From contig OZ220677.1 in NCBI GenBank assembly GCA_965116335.1, positions 2,728,001 to 2,792,000 of the forward strand: 64,000 nt of DNA. Direction: 5' to 3'. This DNA is from G963663315 sp965116335 (GTDB lineage Bacteria > Pseudomonadota > Gammaproteobacteria > Arenicellales > Poriferihabitantaceae). The stretch's first letter is position 1, and each line of letters begins with the position of its first letter. The position numbers and the translations under genes are program-made. Of the stretch, positions 1-8,441 are shown in pieces. Below the pieces are notes generated by a model. That model was not told the DNA's origin and did not search any database. It saw only the letters and a list, made by a program, of their open reading frames with translations.

Positions 1-170
1 ATCTGTGTGTTAAGCGGATTCTGGCGCTGGGCCGGAAAAAGAAAGCCCATGGCTTGTCCGGGTTTGGTCTGGAAGTCCTGGATTATGTTGAAACCCCTCA
101 GCAATTGACAGACTGGAATGAACGATATGAAGTGGAGCAGGCGAATCGTGCCCAATGTGGAGGTTTTTAG
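1..170 (+). CDS. ribBA: C-terminal end of GTP cyclohydrolase II / DHBP synthase (partial)
   Basis: The window opens inside a reading frame that ends at a TAG just before ribH. The visible 55 residues contain an L-S-G-F-G-L-E-V stretch, which resembles the conserved C-terminus of the RibA domain (L-x-G-Y-G-L-E-V-V). RibA-type GTP cyclohydrolase II makes the first pyrimidine intermediate of riboflavin; in many proteobacteria it is fused to DHBP synthase, and such fusions usually sit directly upstream of ribH. Only the tail is present, so fusion (RibBA) versus RibB with a degenerate RibA-like tail cannot be decided. Its stop lies 3 nt before the ribH start, indicating co-transcription and probably translational coupling. 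Confidence 0.75.
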   Translation, partial: LCVKRILALGRKKKAHGLSGFGLEVLDYVETPQQLTDWNERYEVEQANRAQCGGF

Positions 171-173
171 GAG

Positions 174-656
174 ATGAATGAGATAGGCGGAAACTTTGTG
201 GACTGCAAGGGTCGGTACGCGATTGTCGTGGCCCGATTTAATCAGTTCATAACCGACAAGCTGGTTGCAGGGGCACTGGATGCCTTGACCCGTCATGGCA
301 TAGTGGAATCAGATATAGATTGTATCCGGGTGCCCGGCGCATTTGAAATTCCGCTGGTGGCCACCAGGCTGGCTCGCACCAATCGTTATGCAGCCGTGAT
401 TACTCTGGGAGCGGTGATTCGCGGCGCCACTCCGCATTTCGATTACGTGTCCGGTGAATGCGCCAGGGGCATTGCTGCACTCGCCCGGGAGAGCGACGTG
501 CCGGTCATATTTGGTGTGCTGACCACGGATACCATTGAACAGGCAATTGAGAGAGCCGGAACAAAAGCTGGAAACAAAGGTGCTGATGCCGCGCTGTCGG
601 CACTGGAAATGGTCAGCCTGATGGACTCCATAGGAACCCTGACAGGGGACCGATAG
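174..656 (+). CDS. ribH: 6,7-dimethyl-8-ribityllumazine synthase
   Basis: This 160-residue protein has the normal length of lumazine synthase, which condenses 5-amino-6-ribitylaminouracil with DHBP in the penultimate step of riboflavin synthesis. Family motifs are intact: the R-F-N stretch near residue 21, V-P-G-A-F-E-I-P at 53-60, and G-A-V-I-R-G-A-T-P-H-F-D-Y at 79-91 with the catalytic His88. The ATG is 3 nt after the preceding riboflavin gene and follows a GGAGGT-like stretch inside that gene's end. The stop overlaps the GTG of nusB. The order ribBA-ribH-nusB is the classical gammaproteobacterial arrangement. Confidence 0.97.
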   Translation: MNEIGGNFVDCKGRYAIVVARFNQFITDKLVAGALDALTRHGIVESDIDCIRVPGAFEIPLVATRLARTNRYAAVITLGAVIRGATPHFDYVSGECARGIAALARESDVPVIFGVLTTDTIEQAIERAGTKAGNKGADAALSALEMVSLMDSIGTLTGDR

Positions 657-1069
657 TGAGAAACAGTCGGCATCTTGCCAGACGATGTGCGGTGCAGGCA
701 CTGTACCAATGGCAGGTAACCGGCCAATCCCCCTGCGAGATTGAGAGCAGTTTCATCAAGAATGAGAATCTGGCTGATCGTCATCTGGATTATTTTCAGG
801 AACTGATCCAGTGTGTCCCCCGCCATGTTTCAGAAATCGACCGTTTATTGTCCTGTTTTCTGGATCGTGAGCTGGAGAAGGTGGATTTGATCGAGCGTGC
901 GATTATGCGAGTGGGTGCTTATGAATTGAAGTATGAGGCCGACACGCCCGCTAGCGTCATTATTGATGAGGCCATCGGCCTGGCACGGGTTTTTGCCTCT
1001 GAACATGGATACAAATACGTCAACGGGGTGCTGGACAGAGTCGCGAAAGAGGTCCGGGGTCATACCTGA
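656..1069 (+). CDS. nusB: Transcription antitermination factor NusB
   Basis: A 137-residue protein starting at a GTG that shares one base with the ribH stop. The N-terminus (R-x-L-A-R-R-C-A-V-Q-A-L-Y-Q-W) and the segment V-D-L-I-E-R-A-I-M-R-V-G-A-Y-E-L are typical of NusB, as is the closing K-Y-V-N-G-V-L-D. NusB binds boxA RNA together with NusE (S10) in rRNA antitermination. The length is close to the E. coli protein. In most relatives thiL follows; here the next gene is pgpA, whose only plausible start codons lie inside the end of nusB. Confidence 0.96.
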   Translation: MRNSRHLARRCAVQALYQWQVTGQSPCEIESSFIKNENLADRHLDYFQELIQCVPRHVSEIDRLLSCFLDRELEKVDLIERAIMRVGAYELKYEADTPASVIIDEAIGLARVFASEHGYKYVNGVLDRVAKEVRGHT

Positions 1070-1544
1070 AATAACTCTTCACAAGCTGGTTCACCCTCCA
1101 TCCAACCTGCTTGGGTTCGGTCTGGGTGCCGGGATGTTGCCCTTCGCTCCGGGCACCTGGGGTAGCCTGGTCGGGGTTGGCGTGGTTTGGGCCTTGTCCG
1201 GGTTTTCAGATTTTATTTACCTTGCAGTGACTCTGGTTTGTTTTCTGTCAGGGATTGTCATTTGTCGGATAGCGGCTGATTCTCTCGACACCCATGACCA
1301 TCCAGCGATTGTCTGGGATGAGATTGTGGGGATGATGATTACAATGGCATTGATTGAGGTGAATGCCCTGAACCTGTTGCTGGGATTCGGTCTGTTTCGC
1401 CTGTTCGATATTCTGAAACCCTGGCCAATCCGTCATCTGGATCAGAAAATACAAGGGGGCACGGGTATTATGCTGGATGATGTGGCAGCCGGGATACTGG
1501 CGAATGTTTCTCTGCACGGTCTACTGTATTATCTGCAACTTTAA
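1005..1544 (+). CDS. pgpA: Phosphatidylglycerophosphatase A
   Basis: The product matches PgpA, an inner-membrane phosphatase that converts phosphatidylglycerophosphate to phosphatidylglycerol. The N-terminal G-x-G-x-G-M-L-P-F-A-P-G-T-W-G-S-L motif is present, followed by hydrophobic segments, D-E-I-V-G near residue 105 and D-D-V-A-A-G near 158, which carry the acidic residues of the family. There is no ATG, GTG or TTG between the nusB stop and the conserved core. The nearest ATG in frame is at 1005, overlapping nusB by 65 nt and giving 179 residues; an earlier ATG at 933 would give 203. A non-canonical start near 1062 is also possible. The gene identity is secure and the start is not. Confidence 0.88.
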   Translation: MDTNTSTGCWTESRKRSGVIPEITLHKLVHPPSNLLGFGLGAGMLPFAPGTWGSLVGVGVVWALSGFSDFIYLAVTLVCFLSGIVICRIAADSLDTHDHPAIVWDEIVGMMITMALIEVNALNLLLGFGLFRLFDILKPWPIRHLDQKIQGGTGIMLDDVAAGILANVSLHGLLYYLQL

Positions 1545-1571
1545 TTACACAACTTTCATTACACAATTTTC
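1544..1571. repeat. Imperfect 14-bp tandem repeat before acuI
   Basis: Two adjacent copies of ATTACACAACTTTC / ATTACACAATTTTC, one mismatch apart, begin on the last base of the pgpA stop and lie about 23 nt before the acuI ATG. They may be a small duplication in the leader. No regulator site is recognised. Confidence 0.6.
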
Positions 1572-1593
1572 ATTGCTACTCGGAGTTTCCATA

Positions 1594-2586
1594 ATGAATT
1601 CATTCAACGCATATCGAATTGACCAAGTCGACAAACAAATTACAGCTGGTTTCCAGGCACTGAAGCTGGATGATCTGACCGAGGGGGAGGTCATCATCCG
1701 GGTGCAGTGGTCGGGGATCAATTACAAGGATGTGCTGGCTGCCACCGGCAAGGGGAAAATTCTCAGGCAATACCCGTTGAATGGTGGCATTGATCTGTCC
1801 GGCGTGGTGATTGAGTCGTGTGATGACCGCTTTCGGGAAGGGGATTCGGTACTGGTTGCCGGATGCGGGTTGTCCGAAACGGCCGATGGCGGGTATTCGG
1901 AAGTAGCCAGAGTAAAAGGGGACTGTGTCGTGCCTTTGCCGGAAGGGTTGACCCTGAAGCAGGCGATGATACTGGGCACCGCCGGATTTACCGCCGCCAT
2001 GGCGGTCATGCGTATGGAGCAAAATGGTCAGACCCCGGATCATGGGCCGGTCCTGGTTACCGGAGCGACCGGAGGGGTCGGCTCGATTGCGATTGATATT
2101 CTGTCTTCCAAGGGGTATTCGGTGACCGCATTCACCGGCAAGAAAGACCGGCATGAATTTCTGCGACAGCTCGGAGCAACCGGGTTTGTGGATCGGCATG
2201 AAATTGAAATGGGAAGCCGTCCTCTGGAAAAGGCGACCTGGGGTGGAGCCGTGGATAATGCGGGAGGGGAGACGCTGGCCTGGTTGACTCGTACCGTTAA
2301 GCCCTGGGGCAACATCGCCAGCATCGGGCTGGTGGATGATTTCCGCTTGAATACAACCGTGATGCCCTTTATCTTACGGGGGGTTTCCCTGTTGGGGATC
2401 AACTCGATTGAAATGCCGTCGAGAGTACGAAATGACTTGTGGAGTCGGCTGGGAGGGGATTTGAAGCCTGCCAATCTGGAGCGGATTGTGACTCGTGTGG
2501 TTGAGTTTGAGAACCTCCCTGAAACCTTCGGGAGTTATCTGGATGGAAGTAATATCGGTAGAACTATCATTAAGATACAGGATTAA
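1594..2586 (+). CDS. acuI: Acrylyl-CoA reductase-like MDR oxidoreductase (AcuI/YhdH family)
   Basis: A 330-residue medium-chain dehydrogenase/reductase without structural zinc ligands, of the length of YhdH/AcuI proteins. The N-terminal GroES-like half has the family segments W-S-G-I-N-Y-K-D-V-L-A-A-T-G and P-L-N-G-G-I-D-L-S-G-V-V. The Rossmann half starts with G-A-T-G-G-V-G-S near residue 157, the NADPH-binding loop. AcuI enzymes reduce acryloyl-CoA to propionyl-CoA, which removes the toxic product of DMSP cleavage. The start at 1594 is chosen because the family alignment begins there; an upstream in-frame start at 1477 lies inside pgpA. The gene lies 39 nt before dddP on the same strand, which strongly supports the AcuI role over a general quinone reductase. 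Substrate is inferred from family and context. Confidence 0.85.
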   Translation: MNSFNAYRIDQVDKQITAGFQALKLDDLTEGEVIIRVQWSGINYKDVLAATGKGKILRQYPLNGGIDLSGVVIESCDDRFREGDSVLVAGCGLSETADGGYSEVARVKGDCVVPLPEGLTLKQAMILGTAGFTAAMAVMRMEQNGQTPDHGPVLVTGATGGVGSIAIDILSSKGYSVTAFTGKKDRHEFLRQLGATGFVDRHEIEMGSRPLEKATWGGAVDNAGGETLAWLTRTVKPWGNIASIGLVDDFRLNTTVMPFILRGVSLLGINSIEMPSRVRNDLWSRLGGDLKPANLERIVTRVVEFENLPETFGSYLDGSNIGRTIIKIQD

Positions 2587-2625
2587 TTTAATACTATATT
2601 TTATATTCTTGAGGTATCAGAAACC

Positions 2626-3936
2626 ATGATTATGAAACCAAGTGCCTTACGAAGAAGTTTTATGCGTAAACCGGACAATACGCCGGACCATAATGACCGC
2701 ATTGAAATCGGGCCGAGCCAGTTGGCTTTTGACGAATGGGCGGCATTGGGAGTGGAATCGCCGGATATGGAGGCGCTCAGGGAATATCGTCTTGAGCGGG
2801 TTCGGGAGCAATTGCGGAAAAACGATTATGCCGGCGCCTTGCTGTTCGACCCGTTGAATATACGCTATGCGACCGACAGTACCAATATGCAGTTGTGGAT
2901 TACCCACAATTCGGCCCGGTGCTGTTTCATAGCCACCGATGGCCCGGTTGTACTGTTTGACTTTCATAACTGCCAGCATTTGAGTGAGCACCTTTCCTTG
3001 ATTGATGAAATCAGGGATCTGTCTGGATTCTTCTATTTTATCGGTGGCAGCCGTTGTGATGAGTTCGCCGATAAATTCGCGCTCGAAATAGCTGATCTGT
3101 TGCGACAGCACGGGGCTGGCAATCGCCGTCTTGCAGTGGATCGGCTGGAGGTGAACGGAGTGCGTGCATTTGACCAGGTTGGAATCGAGATCATGCCCGG
3201 AATGGCTCTGATGGAAACCGCCAGAGAGATCAAGAATGAAAATGAGCTAAAGGCCATGCGCTGTGCCATCGCTGCCTGTGATGCCACATTGCACGAGTTC
3301 GAGGCTGCGATTGAGCCGGGTATCAGTGAGATTGAATTGTGGGCCTGGTTGCACGCAGGCAATATCAAGCGGGGAGGGGACTGGATTGAAACCCGAATCC
3401 TGTCCTCCGGGCCGAGGACCAATCCGTGGATGGCTGAATGTGGGCCGCGTATCATCCAGCCGGGAGATATGGTTGCCCTGGACACCGATATGGTGGGTGT
3501 CTATGGGTATTGTGTGGACATATCCCGGTGCTGGATTGCTGGCGATGTTCAGGCCACCCGTGAACAGAAACAGCTTTTTGAGGTAGCCTTTGAGCATGTG
3601 ATGGAAGACATGGAGGTATTAAAACCCGGTCTCACATTCAAGGAGATGACGTTCGGTGGCAATCAACTGCACCCGAAGTATCGCGAGTTACAGTACGGCG
3701 TGAAATATCACGGTGTCGGGCTGTGCGATGAATACCCGGCCATCTACTATCCCGAGGCATGGGAATCGAATGGTTATGACGGGGTTCTCAAGCCGGGCAT
3801 GTGTCTGACCTCCGAAGCGTATATTGGCGAAGTCGGCGGTCGGGAAGGTGTGAAACTCGAGGAGCAGATCGTCATTACCGAAGACGGTTACGAATTACTG
3901 AGCCACTTCCCGCATGACCCGAAGCTAACAGGGTGA
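2626..3936 (+). CDS. dddP: DMSP lyase DddP (M24 metallopeptidase fold)
   Basis: A 436-residue M24-family protein that matches DddP, which cleaves dimethylsulfoniopropionate to dimethyl sulfide and acrylate. Family-specific blocks recalled from Roseobacter DddP are present: N-D-R-I-E-I-G-P near 23-30, F-D-P-L-N-I-R-Y-A-T-D-S-T-N-M-Q-L-W at 74-91 and S-G-P-R-T-N-P-W near 261-268. The metal ligands align by exact spacing with those of characterised DddP (D295, D307, H371, E406, E421): here D286, D298, H362, E397 and E412. The proposed catalytic aspartate (D377 there) is D368 here, in H-G-V-G-L-C-D. That pattern separates DddP from ordinary Xaa-Pro peptidases. The start could also be the ATG at 2632 or 2662. 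It forms an operon-like pair with acuI. Confidence 0.93.
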   Translation: MIMKPSALRRSFMRKPDNTPDHNDRIEIGPSQLAFDEWAALGVESPDMEALREYRLERVREQLRKNDYAGALLFDPLNIRYATDSTNMQLWITHNSARCCFIATDGPVVLFDFHNCQHLSEHLSLIDEIRDLSGFFYFIGGSRCDEFADKFALEIADLLRQHGAGNRRLAVDRLEVNGVRAFDQVGIEIMPGMALMETAREIKNENELKAMRCAIAACDATLHEFEAAIEPGISEIELWAWLHAGNIKRGGDWIETRILSSGPRTNPWMAECGPRIIQPGDMVALDTDMVGVYGYCVDISRCWIAGDVQATREQKQLFEVAFEHVMEDMEVLKPGLTFKEMTFGGNQLHPKYRELQYGVKYHGVGLCDEYPAIYYPEAWESNGYDGVLKPGMCLTSEAYIGEVGGREGVKLEEQIVITEDGYELLSHFPHDPKLTG

Positions 3937-4215
3937 TGCCGCAGAGCCTGCCCCCGGCTCCGAACGGCGATTGTATCCCCCCATCCAATCCGCTCGCGGA
4001 TTGGATTCCCCCTCAAGGGGGGAATGATGTGATGGATGCCAACCCGTTATCGTAGGGGAGGGTCTCCGTGCCCTCCCGCAACCGACGGAACAGGTATCAA
4101 CGATAGCGGGCACCCACAGAGGGGCGCCCTACGATGACAGTAAGCGCAGTATCTGAATGGTTGTGGATTCCCCCTCAAGGGGGGAATGATTTGGTGGCGG
4201 GTTGGGGATTCCCCC
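3937..4215. repeat. Repeat-filled spacer with hairpins and one 83-bp element
   Basis: This 279-nt spacer between two converging genes contains no convincing gene. It holds a palindrome at 3985-4004 (arms CCAATCCG/CGGATTGG), an inverted repeat at 4005-4025 (ATTCCCCC...GGGGGAAT), a complete 83-bp element at 4051-4133 with CGTAGGGG and CCTACG ends, a second copy of the ATTCCCC hairpin at 4167-4187, and a third at 4208-4224 that overlaps the end of the next gene. The same motifs recur near 27,362, 29,148, 29,308, 54,372, 62,131 and 63,440-63,535. Confidence 0.85.
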
Positions 4216-5328
4216 TCAAGGGGAGGGTGATTTCGGTGGGATCAGGACCAGTTTGCCGGGGTATTTCTTGGCGATGAAATCCTTTTGGGCATCTGTGATT
4301 TTGTCCAGAGGGTAGGTTTTTGATAGCAATGGCCGGACTTCTCCCGATTCGATGTAGGAAATCAGGTTCTCGAAAACCACGTCTTCCTGAAAGGTGCACC
4401 CGAACAGTGTAATGTCTTTCAGGTACAGTGTCCGCAGATCCATCTCAACGATGGGGCCTGCAATAGCTCCCGCCGTGACATAGCGTCCACCGCGGCGTAG
4501 CACATCGAGCAGTTGTCCCCATCCGGCGCCGCCCACCACATCGACAACCACATCCACTGACTCGGCTCCCAGCCGCTCAACCAGGTTGTCGCCGCGTTCA
4601 ACCACCCAATCCGCTCCCGCCTCCCGGACGGCCTGCATCTTCGTGGCAGAGGCAATGCCGATGACACGCGCTCCACGGCGTTTGGCCAGTTGTATCGCGG
4701 CAGAGCCGACTCCTCCAGAGGCACCGGTAACCAGAATCGTTTGTGCGCCGACTGATGCGCGGTGCAACATTCCTTCTGCGGTTGACCAGGAGCAGGGCAT
4801 GGAGGCCAGTTCCGCGTCACTCCAGTCACAGTGAACCGCCAGGGTTTCTCGCGACGGTGCCTGGGTGAATTGTGCAAATCCGCCATCGTATTCCGAGCCG
4901 ATAGTGCGGCATTGCCAGGGGCGGGACTCGACTCGTTGCATACTCCGGACCAGTACGCGCTCGCCGATTCGCTGCTGCGGAACACGATCCCCGACCGCCA
5001 CAATGTGGCCACAGACGTCGGCACCCTGGATGCGCGGGAAAATCAGCGGATCGCCCGTCCAGCTGCCGTCTTCACCTGGGTTACCCTCAGCGTCCCCCCC
5101 GGTATCGGCATCGGAATCGGCCAGATCATTGGTCTGTCCGGTCACTTGTTTCGAATACCAGGCGATGCGGGTATTGATGTCAGTATTGTTGACTCCGGCG
5201 GCGGCGACCCGGATCAATACTTCATCTGTACCCGGCGTCGGTAGCGGAATATCTTCCCGGTATTGCAGTTTGTCGAAACCGCCGTGCCCGGTCAGCAGTA
5301 CTGCGGCCATTGTCGATGGAAGGGTCAT
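4216..5328 (-). CDS. MDR-family zinc-type alcohol dehydrogenase / quinone reductase
   Basis: A 370-residue medium-chain dehydrogenase/reductase. It has an N-terminal GroES-like domain (P-G-T-D-E-V-L-I-R-V-A-A-A-G-V-N-N-T-D), then an acidic, low-complexity insertion around residues 68-90 rich in D, G and E, then G-A-D-V-C-G-H-I-V-A-V-G-D-R-V. The Rossmann motif G-A-S-G-G-V-G-S follows near residue 203. Most relatives are NADPH-dependent reductases of unsaturated carbonyls; the substrate is unknown. The last codons (P-S-P-stop) lie inside a dispersed hairpin, CCCCTTGAGGGG on the coding strand, so the TGA is part of the repeat and the native C-terminus may have been altered. It lies 44 nt downstream of the GMC gene on the same strand. 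Confidence 0.8.
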   Translation of the reverse strand: MTLPSTMAAVLLTGHGGFDKLQYREDIPLPTPGTDEVLIRVAAAGVNNTDINTRIAWYSKQVTGQTNDLADSDADTGGDAEGNPGEDGSWTGDPLIFPRIQGADVCGHIVAVGDRVPQQRIGERVLVRSMQRVESRPWQCRTIGSEYDGGFAQFTQAPSRETLAVHCDWSDAELASMPCSWSTAEGMLHRASVGAQTILVTGASGGVGSAAIQLAKRRGARVIGIASATKMQAVREAGADWVVERGDNLVERLGAESVDVVVDVVGGAGWGQLLDVLRRGGRYVTAGAIAGPIVEMDLRTLYLKDITLFGCTFQEDVVFENLISYIESGEVRPLLSKTYPLDKITDAQKDFIAKKYPGKLVLIPPKSPSP

Positions 5329-5372
5329 GAATTTCAGTCTCCGGATTCTTTGATTGTTTTCAGGTGATATTT

Positions 5373-6998
5373 TCAGTCGGTATCCCGCAGGATGATGTCT
5401 GCGGCTTTTTCGGCAACCATGATCACCGGGCCATTGGTATTGCCGGAGATGACGGTGGGGAACACAGAGGCATCCACCACTCTCAGGTTCTGTATCCGAT
5501 GGACTCGCAAATCCTGGTTGACGACCGATGATAGCGGATCAGGCCCCATCATACAGGTACTGGTCGGGTGGAAAACAGTCTCGCTGCGCTGCCGGATATC
5601 CTCGATAATCTGTGAGTCGGATTGGACGGACTCACCGGGGAGAATCTCGCTGTCGATGATTTCCCGGAAGGCAGGCTTTGCCGCCATGCTCCGCAAGAGA
5701 TGGAATCCCTCGATCAGTTCCTGTATGTCATGCTCGGTAGACAGATAACCGGGATCAATGTCCGGGCGTTCCAGCGGGTCGTTCGATGTAATGCGGATGG
5801 AGCCGCGACTGGTCGGGCGGCATTGGCAAACCCCGTTCTGGATGGCGGACCAGGGGTCGGGATTCATCAATGGCCGTTCGCCTTTGGGCGAGGTCAGATA
5901 GGTCAGCGCGGAAAAATACAGTTGCAGGTTCGGGCGTACTCTCTGTGGATGGCTTTTGATGAAGCCGCCTGCCTGATTGACGCTCAAGGATAACGGACCT
6001 TTGCGGAACAGGACATATTTCAGCCCGGCATAGAGCTTGCCCCACCAGGGATAGAGTTGATTGTTCAGAGTCGGTACTCTCGACCGATAGAAATGAGTCA
6101 GTGCCAGGTGATCCTGCAGGTTGCGGCCGACCTGTGGATTATCCAGAACCACGTCAATCTCATGCTGGCGCAAAAGCTCTCCCGGCCCGATGCCGGACAG
6201 TTGCAGTAGTTGGGGTGAGTTGACGGCGCCAGCGCAGACAATGATCTCCCGGTTGGCGCGCGCCTGCCGGATTTCACCGTTTTGCAGATATTCCACTCCG
6301 ACTGCTTTTTTGTTATCGAAAAGAATCCGGGTAACCTGTGCGTTCAGCTCGATATTGCAGTTTGGTTTGGCGAGTGCCGGGCGCAGGTACGCTCGGGCCG
6401 CAGACATACGGAAGCCGTTTTTGGTGGTGATCTGGTACATACCGACCCCCTCCTGGGTTGCGCCATTGAAATCCGGGTTCGGTTTCAGGCCGTATTGCCG
6501 GGCTGCCTCGATAAAAGTATGGCAGGTGGGGTGATAGGATGCGCTTGGGTCGTTGACATACAGGGGGCCGCTATCTCCGCGAAAGGTATCGCCACCGCGT
6601 GAATTGGTCTCGGATTTGATGAAATACGGCAACACGTTGTCCCAGCCCCATTCCGGGTTGCCCATATCGCGCCAGTCATTATAGTCCTCTTGCTGGCCGC
6701 GAATGTATACCATGGCGTTGATTGAGCTTGAACCGCCCATGATCCGGCCTCGCGGCCAGTAGCTGGTTCTGCCGTTCAACCGGGGTTGCGCGAGGGTGGT
6801 ATAGCACCAGTTGACAGCCGGGTCGTAGAAAGTCTTGCCGTAGCCTATCGGTGTCTGCACCCAGAACTTTCGGTCGCTGCCACCGGCTTCCAGTACCAGG
6901 ACGCTATGGCAGCCGTTGTCGGCAAGCCGCCTGGCCAGCACTGACCCGGCGGAGCCGGAGCCGATGATGATGAAGTCAACCGGTTCCACAGCCGTCAA
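5373..6998 (-). CDS. GMC oxidoreductase, choline dehydrogenase-like
   Basis: A 541-residue glucose-methanol-choline oxidoreductase. The FAD-binding G-S-G-S-A-G-S sits at residues 13-19, followed by the family's second signature (R-G-R-I-M-G-G-S-S-S-I-N-A-M-V-Y-I-R-G) near 83-101. The C-terminal active site has F-H-P-T-S-T-C-M-M-G with the catalytic His and G-N-T-N-G-P-V-I-M-V-A-E-K-A with the paired Asn. BetA-type choline dehydrogenases oxidise choline to betaine aldehyde at the inner membrane, but GMC enzymes of this size also act on other alcohols, and no betB or betI is nearby. The choline assignment is therefore tentative. It is followed by the MDR dehydrogenase and preceded, 9 nt away, by pncB on the same strand. 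Confidence 0.85.
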   Translation of the reverse strand: MTAVEPVDFIIIGSGSAGSVLARRLADNGCHSVLVLEAGGSDRKFWVQTPIGYGKTFYDPAVNWCYTTLAQPRLNGRTSYWPRGRIMGGSSSINAMVYIRGQQEDYNDWRDMGNPEWGWDNVLPYFIKSETNSRGGDTFRGDSGPLYVNDPSASYHPTCHTFIEAARQYGLKPNPDFNGATQEGVGMYQITTKNGFRMSAARAYLRPALAKPNCNIELNAQVTRILFDNKKAVGVEYLQNGEIRQARANREIIVCAGAVNSPQLLQLSGIGPGELLRQHEIDVVLDNPQVGRNLQDHLALTHFYRSRVPTLNNQLYPWWGKLYAGLKYVLFRKGPLSLSVNQAGGFIKSHPQRVRPNLQLYFSALTYLTSPKGERPLMNPDPWSAIQNGVCQCRPTSRGSIRITSNDPLERPDIDPGYLSTEHDIQELIEGFHLLRSMAAKPAFREIIDSEILPGESVQSDSQIIEDIRQRSETVFHPTSTCMMGPDPLSSVVNQDLRVHRIQNLRVVDASVFPTVISGNTNGPVIMVAEKAADIILRDTD

Positions 6999-7007
6999 TC
7001 ATGTCTG

Positions 7008-8312
7008 TCAGACTGTGACCTCATAGCGGCCAATCTGTTCGTGGCCAAACACCTTGAGATAACGTTCAATTTCGTCTTGCGGGCCGGTTGCCTTTTCCAG
7101 ATTATCTGATATTTTCACGGTCGGGCATCCGTTGGCGCGGGTGACCTTGCAGACTACGGAAAACGGATTGAGCCGATCATTGGGAGTCGGTGAGCAATCC
7201 CGGAAATCGTTGGTCAGGTTGGTGCCCCAGCCAAAGCCGACCCGAACCCGTCCATCGAAGTGGTGATAAACGGTCTCAATTTCATCAATATCCAGGCCGT
7301 CTGAGAAAATCAGCAGCTTGTCTTTCGGATCCTGCTCCATGGAGTTCCACCACCGGATCAATTCCTCACCTCCGGCGATTGGTTTTTTGGAGTCGATACG
7401 AAATCCGCTCCAACTGGCAATCCATTGCGGCGCGTTCTTCAAAAAGGCGGTCGTGCCGAATGTGTCGGGCAGGGCAACCAGCAAATTTCCATCGTAAGTC
7501 CGTTGCCAGCTTTCCAGCACTTTATAAGGGGCGCACAATAGTTCGTCGTCACTGCCTGCGGTTGCGGCTATAACCATCGGCAATTCATGGGCATTGGTGC
7601 CAATCGCCTCGAGGTCGTGATTCATCGCCAGCAGCACATTGCTGGTGCCAATGAATTTGTCACCAAGCCCCTCTTTCAACGCTTCTACGCACCAGTTATG
7701 CCATAAGAAACCATGTCTCCTGCGAGTGCCGAAATCAGCCAGCCGCAGATTAGGCAAGCGGTTCAGGCGCATTACTTTCTCCCACAATCTGGTCTTGGCA
7801 CGGGCATACGTGACATCCAGCTCGAACCGTCCGGTATCCTTCAACGCCGATCTGGAGCGCAATTCGCTGATGATGGTCAATACCGGCAATTCCCACAGGG
7901 TTACATCGGCCCAATTGCCATGAAAATCGATCCGGTACTGGCCATTTTTAATCTCAAGCTGATACTCCGGCAGACGAAACGCTTCCAGCCAGTCGATGAA
8001 TTCCGGGCTGAACAGTCGTTCCTTGCCGTAGAACGTGTTGCCCGCCAGCCAGATTTTCTCCTTCTTGGAAAGGCCGATTGTGCGTGCGTGATCCAGTTGT
8101 TCTGTCAACTCGTCCCGATCGACTTCCTGTGCCAGCCGGACCTGTCGGGAACGGTTGAGCAGCGAAAAAGTGACCGGGATATGGGCAAACTCCTTCCAGA
8201 TTGTTTGTAACATCAACAGCTTGTAGACATCCGTATCCAGCAGGCTCCTGACAATCGGATCCAGCTTGAAGGTATGGTCGTGTACGCGCTTTGCCAGGTC
8301 AGTTGGGGTCAT
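7008..8312 (-). CDS. pncB: Nicotinate phosphoribosyltransferase
   Basis: This 434-residue protein matches PncB, which makes nicotinate mononucleotide from nicotinate and PRPP with ATP hydrolysis in NAD salvage. Typical segments include L-D-T-D-V-Y-K-L-L-M-L-Q near residue 26, F-G-T-R-R-R-H-G near 195 and the phosphate-binding F-S-D-G-L-D near 329. The length is slightly above the E. coli protein (about 400). It faces away from the mttB-like gene across a 129-nt spacer that should carry both promoters, although no clear sigma-70 pair was identified there. The short gap to the GMC gene suggests co-transcription, but the functions are not obviously linked. Confidence 0.95.
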   Translation of the reverse strand: MTPTDLAKRVHDHTFKLDPIVRSLLDTDVYKLLMLQTIWKEFAHIPVTFSLLNRSRQVRLAQEVDRDELTEQLDHARTIGLSKKEKIWLAGNTFYGKERLFSPEFIDWLEAFRLPEYQLEIKNGQYRIDFHGNWADVTLWELPVLTIISELRSRSALKDTGRFELDVTYARAKTRLWEKVMRLNRLPNLRLADFGTRRRHGFLWHNWCVEALKEGLGDKFIGTSNVLLAMNHDLEAIGTNAHELPMVIAATAGSDDELLCAPYKVLESWQRTYDGNLLVALPDTFGTTAFLKNAPQWIASWSGFRIDSKKPIAGGEELIRWWNSMEQDPKDKLLIFSDGLDIDEIETVYHHFDGRVRVGFGWGTNLTNDFRDCSPTPNDRLNPFSVVCKVTRANGCPTVKISDNLEKATGPQDEIERYLKVFGHEQIGRYEVTV

Positions 8313-8441
8313 GGGCGAACAAAAGGGATATTCATTACCGCAATGTTTATGCGTATCTTACGAGCGGTTTGCTTAAGTTATTATAGCCTGATTGCTCCGT
8401 CCGTGATATAAGCCGTAATTGAACCCTTCAAAAGAATCAGT

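Noticed and set aside
3985..4224. Clustered repeats as a CRISPR array
   Set aside because: The copies are palindromic, unevenly spaced and differ in kind, there are no uniform spacers, and no cas genes are present.
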